From contig JADYZI010000127.1 in the NCBI GenBank assembly GCA_020853255.1, positions 1-5,644 on the forward strand: 5,644 nucleotides of DNA. Reading direction: 5' to 3'. The DNA is from Acidobacteriota bacterium (lineage in GTDB: Bacteria; Acidobacteriota; Blastocatellia; Pyrinomonadales; Pyrinomonadaceae). The position numbers and the translations under genes were made by a program. The number at the start of each line of letters is the position of its first letter. The first letter of the stretch is position 1. The notes beneath the pieces are model-generated. The model did not search any database and was not told the origin of the DNA. It saw only the letters and a list, made by a program, of their open reading frames with translations. Positions 1-4,471 of this stretch are shown here, piece after piece.

Positions 1-802
1 GCGTGATCGTGCGGCTGATCGTCAGGTTTGACGTAAGTTTATCCGTATTTTCATCGCGCGTTCTGACCGCGATCGGGAACAGGCTGTAATCCAATATCTT
101 CCCGTCAACCGTCTCGTCCGCGATCAAGGCCACAACACGGTCGGCCGGTGTTCCGCGAAAGATCAGGTCGGTCGCCTTTTCAAATATCTGCTTTAGGTCA
201 AACACGGTTCCGATCGACCTGCTCATTTCGTAGAGCAATTCGAGCATCTTGGCCTTTCTGCGAAGGTCCTTTATTTCTTCCGGAGTAGCGGCTGCGGTTT
301 CGATCGAGAGATGGCTCTGGCGGCCGATTATCTCGTTTGCCGATATCTGCACCTGTGTATGCCCAAGCGGTTTATCGTCAAAATTGACGCCTTCGGTAGT
401 CACCTTGGCGCTGCCCGAATCGAGATGGTCACCCGAGATCGACCTTCTGAGCAGCTCCGGCAGCGGCCCGCTCGGGTTGGGCGCCGAGAGGGCCGTGAAC
501 TCAAGCCGGCTTTCGCCAATGATGACCGCATCGCCCGATTCGAGAACTTTTTCGAGCATAGGCGAACCGTTAACAAAAACATGGTTCACACTGCGCACAA
601 GCTCACCGTTTTCGAGATAGCCGTCAACTACGTTGAACCGGCCGTCGACCGAAATCACACGGGCGTGCTTTCGCGACGCACGGCGGTCGTTAAGGACAAT
701 ATCATTGTCCTTGGCACGCCCTATCGAGTAAGTTGCCCCGGGTTCAAGGGTAAATTCCCAGACCCGTCCGTTCGGCTCGGTTATTTTTAATGATGCAGAC
801 AC
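1..802 (-). CDS. FHA-GAF domain signalling protein, 3' end outside window
   Basis: The reverse strand reads open from a GTG at 802 to the window edge, giving 267 residues of an incomplete protein. Residues about 5-103 form a forkhead-associated (FHA) phosphothreonine-binding domain: GR at 28-29, SRKHA at 43-47 and the NG pair at 78-79 are the conserved phosphopeptide-binding positions. A linker follows, then a charged helix (about 174-195, possibly coiled coil) leading into the start of a GAF sensor domain (LLYEMSRSIGTVFDL from 189, PADRVVALIADE at 219-230). FHA-GAF proteins usually end in a sigma54 AAA+ domain, a nucleotide cyclase, a histidine kinase or a PP2C phosphatase; which one applies here cannot be seen. 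I expect a cytoplasmic protein, since no signal peptide or membrane segment is visible. The GTG is chosen because the frame upstream, back to a stop at 854-856, contains no ATG and only weaker start candidates, and FHA homology begins almost at once. It diverges from the desulfurase gene. The family call is firm; the function is open. Confidence 0.88.
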   Translation of the reverse strand, partial: MSASLKITEPNGRVWEFTLEPGATYSIGRAKDNDIVLNDRRASRKHARVISVDGRFNVVDGYLENGELVRSVNHVFVNGSPMLEKVLESGDAVIIGESRLEFTALSAPNPSGPLPELLRRSISGDHLDSGSAKVTTEGVNFDDKPLGHTQVQISANEIIGRQSHLSIETAAATPEEIKDLRRKAKMLELLYEMSRSIGTVFDLKQIFEKATDLIFRGTPADRVVALIADETVDGKILDYSLFPIAVRTRDENTDKLTSNLTISRTIT

Positions 803-812
803 AGCAGTGCTA

Positions 813-841
813 ATTGTAAAGGCTAAATCCGAAATGGTAAA
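813..841 (-). promoter_or_regulatory. Putative sigma70-type promoter of the FHA-GAF gene
   Basis: On the minus strand TTTACC (841-836, 4 of 6 matches to TTGACA) is followed after 17 bases by TACAAT (818-813, 5 of 6 matches to TATAAT). The hexamer ends only 10 bases before the GTG start at 802, and there is no purine-rich Shine-Dalgarno sequence between them. Transcription would therefore begin at or within a few bases of the start codon, giving a leaderless or nearly leaderless mRNA. This is a match by eye, not an experimental result. Confidence 0.45.
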
Positions 842-854
842 TTGGCCCCGGGCC

Positions 855-860
855 TATTCT
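855..860 (+). promoter_or_regulatory. Possible -10 element of the cysteine desulfurase gene
   Basis: TATTCT lies 9 bases before the ATG at 870, the same placement as the -10-like hexamers of queA and the divergent gene. No convincing -35 hexamer sits 16-18 bases upstream, so this is weaker. An alternative is TTGTAA (814-819) with TAAATT (838-843) at an 18-base spacing. That choice would give a leader of about 20 bases, and that leader has no clear ribosome binding site either. The GC-rich inverted repeat GGCCC-C-GGGCC at 844-854 directly abuts TATTCT and could be an operator or chance. Confidence 0.25.
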
Positions 861-869
861 GAGCCGACT

Positions 870-2015
870 ATGATATACCTCGACAATAACGCCACTACAC
901 GCATCGCACCCGAGGTTTTGGATGCCATGATGCCGTTTATGGCCGAAGCGTACGGGAACCCTTCGTCGGCACATGCATTAGGACGCATGGCACGCAAGGC
1001 CATCGAACGGTCGCGTGCCTCTGTGGCATCGTTTCTCGGTGCGGCTGTCCCGGCGGAGATCGTGTTCACATCCGGCGGCACAGAAGGCGATAACTGGGCG
1101 ATCACGGCAGGGCTGGAAATGTTCCCGGGCCGCGATCATATCGTGATCACAAATGTCGAACACGAAGCAGTGCGAAACCTTTGCGCAAGATTGGAACCTA
1201 AAGGTATTCGTGTGACGCGGGCCGACGTGGATGCTGACGGTCTGATCGATCCTAAAAGGATCGCCGCGGCGGTTACTCAGCAGACGGCGGTTGTTTCAAT
1301 AATGCACGCAAATAATGAGACCGGGGCCGTCTTTCCGGTCAAAGAGATCGCGGCTTTGGTAAAGGCCCGGTCCGACGCGCATTTTCACGTGGACGGTGTG
1401 AACGCCGCCGGCAAGGTGCCGATCGATCTGAAAAATACGGCGATCGATACTTATGCGATTTCCGGCCACAAATTTCACGCGCCAAAGGGTATTGGTGCGG
1501 TTTACATTCGCAGCGGGGCCAGTTTGGCGCCGTGGCTGGCCGGCGGAGGCCAGGAAGGCGGCCGACGCCCAGGCACCGAAGCCGTGCATCAGATCGTCGG
1601 GCTCGGGGCCGCGGCCGGCCTGGCCGGCGATCTTTCGGCAATGGGACGGGTCCGCTCGCTGCGAGACCGGCTCGAGAGCGGTATTCTCAAACAGATCCCG
1701 AACTCGCGCCTGAACGGGACGTTCGATCCGGCAAAAAGGCTGCCAAATACCTCGAATATCTCATTCGAGAACACGAACGGCGAAGCGATCCTCGCCCGAC
1801 TCAACGACTTCGGCACCTGCGTTTCGACCGGCTCGGCCTGTGCCTCCGCGGACCATGCGGCTTCGCCCGTACTTCAGGCGATGAACGTTCCCTATTCCTA
1901 CGCAATGGGTTCGATCCGCTTTTCACTCAGCCGATTTACAACGATCGAAGAGATCGATTCAGTGATCGGGACGCTTCCTGACATCATTGCCGAGATACGA
2001 ACGTTGGCCCGATAG
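870..2015 (+). CDS. nifS: NifS/IscS-type (class I) cysteine desulfurase
   Basis: A 381-residue PLP enzyme of normal family length, expected to convert L-cysteine to L-alanine and leave a persulfide on its catalytic cysteine. That sulfur feeds Fe-S cluster assembly, tRNA thiolation and thiazole synthesis. Visible signatures are the N-terminal YLDNNATT (3-10), GNPSSAH (29-35), TSGGTEGDN (67-75), the PLP-stacking histidine in VEHEA (His98), HANNETG (146-152), Asp175, the Schiff-base lysine in SGHKFHAPKG (Lys201), GGGQEGGRRPGTE (225-237) and the active-site loop STGSACAS with Cys324. The loop has the length seen in E. coli IscS, which separates it from SufS. I start at ATG 870 because YLDNNATT is the normal N-terminus; the frame reaches upstream to 807 but that adds 21 residues without family similarity. 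One oddity is that the usual glutamine of the HVDAxQ motif is Asn178 (HVDGVN). No iscU, iscR or suf genes are adjacent, so whether it serves Fe-S, tRNA or thiamine sulfur is undecided. Confidence 0.95.
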   Translation: MIYLDNNATTRIAPEVLDAMMPFMAEAYGNPSSAHALGRMARKAIERSRASVASFLGAAVPAEIVFTSGGTEGDNWAITAGLEMFPGRDHIVITNVEHEAVRNLCARLEPKGIRVTRADVDADGLIDPKRIAAAVTQQTAVVSIMHANNETGAVFPVKEIAALVKARSDAHFHVDGVNAAGKVPIDLKNTAIDTYAISGHKFHAPKGIGAVYIRSGASLAPWLAGGGQEGGRRPGTEAVHQIVGLGAAAGLAGDLSAMGRVRSLRDRLESGILKQIPNSRLNGTFDPAKRLPNTSNISFENTNGEAILARLNDFGTCVSTGSACASADHAASPVLQAMNVPYSYAMGSIRFSLSRFTTIEEIDSVIGTLPDIIAEIRTLAR

Positions 2016-2037
2016 CTAACTGCAAGCTCCGCAAAGG

Positions 2038-2066
2038 TCACATTTGGTCGGGCGAACCGTTACAAT
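2038..2066 (+). promoter_or_regulatory. Putative promoter of the queA cluster, leaderless type
   Basis: GTCACA (2038-2043, 4 of 6 matches to TTGACA) and TACAAT (2061-2066, 5 of 6 matches to TATAAT) are separated by 17 bases. Only 8 bases lie between the hexamer and the queA ATG at 2075, and the stretch contains no Shine-Dalgarno sequence. The expected transcription start falls at or next to the ATG. No preQ1 riboswitch can fit in this 59-base gap, and I see no terminator for the upstream gene, so read-through from the desulfurase gene is also possible. Confidence 0.45.
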
Positions 2067-2074
2067 AGTCACGA

Positions 2075-3106
2075 ATGGAGCTATCCGATTACGACTTCGA
2101 ACTTCCGCTCGAACTGGTCGCCCAGGAACCGCTGCCTGATCGGGCCGCATCGCGGATGCTTGTAGTAAACCGCGGCCGTAAGGCCCTTGCGGATGCGGCG
2201 TTTGCCGATCTCCCGCGAAGGTTGCGAGCCACCGACCTTCTTGTCCTGAATAACACCCGGGTTTTTCCGGCGAGGCTGTTGGGCAGAAGCGAAACGGGGG
2301 CACGCGTAGAGATCTTTCTGGTCGAAGAGATCGAACCACTCGTCTGGATAGTTCTCGCAAAACCCGGCCGGCGGCTAAGACCAGGCAAGCGTGTCGATCT
2401 TGACGAAAGGCTCTCCGCCGAGGTGCTGGAGAAACGCGAGGACGGTAGGCTGGTTGTCCGGTTCGATAACGGTACCCAGTTTGACACGGTCATCGACGAT
2501 ATTGGCCGCACGCCGCTGCCGCCGTACATTCACCGCGACCACCGAGCCCAGGACGGCGACCGCGAACGTTATCAAACCGTTTTTGCGAGCCGTCGCGGGG
2601 CCATTGCCGCGCCGACAGCCGGCCTGCATTTTTCCCAGAAGATCTTTGATCAGATAGCCGAGCGCGGCGTCGAGACCGCCGAAATAACGCTGCACGTCGG
2701 CTACGGCACGTTTGAACCGGTTAGGTCTGCAGATCTCAGCGGCCATAGGGTCGCGCCTGAACGGTTTGAGATCAGCGAAAAGGCGGCCGCAAAGCTAGAG
2801 CAGGCCCGCCTGGAAAAACGGAAGATCGTAGCAGTCGGAACAACCACCACGCGAACGCTCGAATACATGATCGAACGCCATGGGCATTTTGCGGCCGCGA
2901 CGGGCAATGCCGACCTGACGATCGTGCCCGGCCGCCAATTCAAGGCTATCGGCGCCCTGCTGACAAATTTTCACCTGCCGCAAAGTTCCCTATTGATTTT
3001 GGTTGCAACATTCGGCGGGCATGAACTTATAATGGAAGCATACCGGCATGCGGTCGCGGAGCATTACCGGTTTTACAGCTACGGCGACTGCATGTTCATC
3101 GAATAA
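2075..3106 (+). CDS. queA: QueA, S-adenosylmethionine:tRNA ribosyltransferase-isomerase
   Basis: A 343-residue cytoplasmic enzyme of normal length. QueA transfers and rearranges the ribosyl group of S-adenosylmethionine onto the preQ1 base at position 34 of tRNAs with GUN anticodons, giving epoxyqueuosine, the penultimate step of queuosine formation. Family blocks appear in order: the N-terminal DYDFELPLELVAQEPLPDRAASRMLV (within 5-30), LLVLNNTRVFPARLLG (55-70), RYQTVFA (165-171), IAAPTAGLHFS (177-187), TLHVGYGTFEPV (205-216), GTTTTRTLE (255-263) and the C-terminal block LLTNFHLPQSSLLILVA (295-311). No key block is missing. It is the first gene of a tight cluster with the GNAT gene and thiE. 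No tgt, queG or preQ1 synthesis gene is in the window, so the rest of the pathway must be elsewhere. ATG 2075 is favoured because family similarity starts within the first few residues. Confidence 0.97.
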   Translation: MELSDYDFELPLELVAQEPLPDRAASRMLVVNRGRKALADAAFADLPRRLRATDLLVLNNTRVFPARLLGRSETGARVEIFLVEEIEPLVWIVLAKPGRRLRPGKRVDLDERLSAEVLEKREDGRLVVRFDNGTQFDTVIDDIGRTPLPPYIHRDHRAQDGDRERYQTVFASRRGAIAAPTAGLHFSQKIFDQIAERGVETAEITLHVGYGTFEPVRSADLSGHRVAPERFEISEKAAAKLEQARLEKRKIVAVGTTTTRTLEYMIERHGHFAAATGNADLTIVPGRQFKAIGALLTNFHLPQSSLLILVATFGGHELIMEAYRHAVAEHYRFYSYGDCMFIE

Positions 3107-3113
3107 GCATTTT

Positions 3114-3692
3114 ATGGCCTTCCTCCAGGCTCTCCGCAATTTTTTCGTACCGGCCGCCGCACGCCGGATCACCGTGGTCGAACCGGCCGCGCAGACCGAT
3201 TATTGTGTCGCGCCGCTTACACCGAACCATCTGAATGAGGTGCTCTATCTTAATTTTCGTTGTTTTGAAGATGGCGAAAACTATAACAAACACACATTTT
3301 CGTATCTGCTTTCCCAACCCAACGCACTATGCTTTCAGATCGCTACTGCGGAGAATGAGATGGCCGGCTTTCTATGCGTTCTTGTTGGCGACAACCGGAT
3401 CGCGCACATAACCACCATCGGTGTTGCGCCTGAGCATCGGCGCCGCGGGCTTGCCGAACGAATGCTGGCCGAGCTTGACCGCGCGCTTATCGAACGCGGG
3501 ATAACCTCGATCGTTCTCGAAGTGCGTGTCGGAAATACGGCGGCCCAAAGCCTGTACAGGACGTGCGGATTCCTCATTACCCAGCAGATCTCGCAGTATT
3601 ACAACGACGGTGAAGATGGATACTTGATGGTAAAAGCCCTTGCCGATGAAATGGGACCTAATGACATCTCACGGCTCTATGAACCGGCGTGA
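3114..3692 (+). CDS. RimI-like GNAT family N-acetyltransferase
   Basis: 192 residues with a GNAT fold, which moves an acetyl group from acetyl-CoA to an amine. The acetyl-CoA motif A is ITTIGVAPEHRRRGLAERML (99-118), with RRRGLA as the R-x-x-G-x-A pyrophosphate-binding loop. Motif B is LEVRVGNTAAQSLYRTCGF (135-153). The tail QYYNDGEDGYLMVK (161-174) closely resembles the C-terminus of RimI, which acetylates the N-terminal alanine of ribosomal protein S18. That makes a protein N-terminus the likeliest substrate, but this is inference, as GNAT substrates are hard to predict. RimI proper is about 150 residues; here there is an N-terminal extension of about 30 residues (hydrophobic/basic MAFLQALRNFFVPAAARR) and an 18-residue C-terminal tail. 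The start at 3114 lies 7 bases after the queA stop without its own ribosome binding site, suggesting translational coupling. An in-frame ATG at 3048 would overlap queA and adds no family sequence. Confidence 0.87.
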   Translation: MAFLQALRNFFVPAAARRITVVEPAAQTDYCVAPLTPNHLNEVLYLNFRCFEDGENYNKHTFSYLLSQPNALCFQIATAENEMAGFLCVLVGDNRIAHITTIGVAPEHRRRGLAERMLAELDRALIERGITSIVLEVRVGNTAAQSLYRTCGFLITQQISQYYNDGEDGYLMVKALADEMGPNDISRLYEPA

Positions 3693-4336
3693 AGATTGAA
3701 TTTCCGAAGATCTATCCCATAACAGACACAGCTATCTCCGCTCTTTCCCTGCTCGAACAGGTAACAAAAATGGCGGTGGGCGGAGCTTCTCTTATTCAGC
3801 TTCGTGAAAAGCACACATCAGCGCGACAGTTTTTCGATTCCGCTCGCAAGGCTTTGAATTTCGCTCAAGCCAATGGCGTGCGGTTGATAATTAACGATCG
3901 CGTTGACATCGCAATGGCCCTCAATGCCGACGGTGTTCATCTCGGCCAACACGATCTTTCACCCGTCCACGCACGTCGGCTTCTTGGCGAAGAAGCAATA
4001 ATAGGCTACTCGACCCACTCACTGTCGCAAGTTGCGGAAGCGGTCAAGCTCCCGATCGACTATCTCGCTTTCGGCCCGATATTCCCGACCTCGTCGAAAG
4101 AAGACCCCGACCCGGTCGTCGGCCTCAAGCTGCTTGCCGCCGTAAAGGATATTGCCGGAAACCTTCCGCTTATTGCTATCGGCGGCATCGACGAAACCAA
4201 CCTTGCGGCCGTGCTCGCGGCAGGCGCCGATTCCGCGGCCGTGATCCGAACCGTTCTTGCTGATTGCGGCGGGATCGAGCAAAAGATGCGATCGCTGCTC
4301 TCAATTGATGCCGGACACCAGGCCAGCAATGTTTAA
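3689..4336 (+). CDS. thiE: ThiE, thiamine-phosphate synthase
   Basis: A 215-residue TIM-barrel enzyme of normal length. It condenses hydroxymethylpyrimidine diphosphate with thiazole phosphate to give thiamine monophosphate. Signatures in order: SLIQLREK (34-41, pyrimidine binding), LIINDRVDIA (66-75, with the metal-binding Asp), DGVHLGQHDL (81-90), IGYSTHS (105-111), DYLAFGPIFPTSSK (124-137), LIAIGGI (161-167) and the phosphate-binding GADSAAVI (179-186). The last block has SAAVI where GVAVV or similar is usual, a conservative change. Translation starts at a GTG whose last two bases overlap the TGA of the GNAT gene (GTGA). This is a classic coupled start, and no other start fits as well. No TPP riboswitch or other thi gene (thiC, thiD, thiG, thiS) is in the window, so thiE here is separated from the rest of the pathway and would be expressed from the queA promoter. 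Confidence 0.96.
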   Translation: MKIEFPKIYPITDTAISALSLLEQVTKMAVGGASLIQLREKHTSARQFFDSARKALNFAQANGVRLIINDRVDIAMALNADGVHLGQHDLSPVHARRLLGEEAIIGYSTHSLSQVAEAVKLPIDYLAFGPIFPTSSKEDPDPVVGLKLLAAVKDIAGNLPLIAIGGIDETNLAAVLAAGADSAAVIRTVLADCGGIEQKMRSLLSIDAGHQASNV

Positions 4337-4353
4337 CAAGTTTCAAATAACAC

Positions 4354-4383
4354 TTGCAATTGCTTGGTCGTATAGGTGATAAT
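4354..4383 (+). promoter_or_regulatory. Putative sigma70-type promoter of pilT
   Basis: TTGCAA (4354-4359, 4 of 6 matches to TTGACA) and GATAAT (4378-4383, 5 of 6 matches to TATAAT) are spaced by 18 bases. Transcription would begin near 4390, leaving a 5' leader of about 80 bases before the pilT ATG. This contrasts with the other promoters in the window, which sit against their start codons. The match is by eye. Confidence 0.45.
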
Positions 4384-4392
4384 AGCTCGTAG

Positions 4393-4421
4393 CCAAGCGG
4401 CCATCTCCGGTGGCAGCTTGG
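4393..4421 (+). promoter_or_regulatory. Strong hairpin in the pilT leader
   Basis: CCAAGC (4393-4398) pairs with GCTTGG (4416-4421). After a single G/A mismatch the stem continues with GCCA (4400-4403) against TGGC (4411-4414), leaving a 7-base loop. The pairing is perfect apart from that mismatch. A second copy of GCTTGG at 4362-4367, upstream of the proposed -10, could compete for CCAAGC in a transcript reading through from thiE. The element does not match the GEMM (cyclic di-GMP) or TPP riboswitch consensus as I know them. Confidence 0.45.
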
Positions 4422-4445
4422 GCGCACACCTAACCCGCCCATTTT
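4419..4445 (+). terminator. Weak terminator-like hairpin, possible attenuator
   Basis: TGGGCG (4419-4424) pairs with CGCCCA (4436-4441) around an 11-base loop and is followed at once by TTTT (4442-4445). The stem shares bases 4419-4421 with the hairpin at 4393-4421, so the two cannot form in full together. It could end queA-GNAT-thiE transcription or act as a conditional attenuator before pilT. The stem is short and the T run is only four bases, so it is weak as a Rho-independent terminator. Confidence 0.3.
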
Positions 4446-4453
4446 GAAACTTT

Positions 4454-4460
4454 CCAGGAG
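4454..4460 (+). promoter_or_regulatory. Ribosome binding site of pilT
   Basis: CCAGGAG contains AGGAG, complementary to the 3' end of 16S rRNA, and ends 11 bases before the ATG at 4472, which is slightly long spacing. It fixes the pilT start: the frame has a TGA at 4445-4447 and no earlier start codon. It is the only clear Shine-Dalgarno sequence before any gene in this window. Confidence 0.7.
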
Positions 4461-4471
4461 TTACCCACCCA

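Larger units (their letters stand above)
4338..4452. repeat. 10-bp perfect inverted repeat bracketing the thiE-pilT gap
   Basis: AAGTTTCAAA at 4338-4347 is exactly the reverse complement of TTTGAAACTT at 4443-4452. The left arm begins one base after the thiE stop codon and the right arm ends just before the pilT ribosome binding site. A second perfect pair is nested inside: TAGGTG (4373-4378) with CACCTA (4427-4432). Inside that lies CCAAGC (4393-4398) with GCTTGG (4416-4421). If transcribed from thiE, the whole gap could fold as one long multi-stem element closed by the 10-bp stem. The meaning is unknown. Confidence 0.55.

Noticed and set aside
311..790. 159-codon plus-strand frame opposite the FHA-GAF gene
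   Set aside because: The minus-strand reading gives clear FHA and GAF motifs; the plus-strand product has no family features.
807..869. Upstream start for the cysteine desulfurase at 807
   Set aside because: It would add 21 residues before the universal N-terminal YLDNNATT and would overlap the divergent promoter.
1532..1981. 149-codon frame inside the cysteine desulfurase gene
   Set aside because: Arginine-rich frame-shifted shadow of a GC-rich gene whose own frame holds all catalytic motifs.
2016..2529. Two minus-strand frames (2016-2360 and 2089-2529) over the start of queA
   Set aside because: Both are antisense to a well-conserved gene, low-complexity in composition, and have no recognisable motif.
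3048..3113. Earlier in-frame ATG for the acetyltransferase
   Set aside because: It lies within queA and adds 22 residues without family similarity; ATG 3114, just after the queA stop, is the more natural start.
3600..3690. TPP riboswitch ahead of thiE
   Set aside because: thiE starts inside the stop codon of the preceding gene, so no leader exists; the conserved THI-box sequences are absent.
4384..4471. Cyclic di-GMP (GEMM) riboswitch ahead of pilT
   Set aside because: Suggested by the pilus context, but the leader lacks the conserved GEMM core sequences; only generic hairpins are seen.
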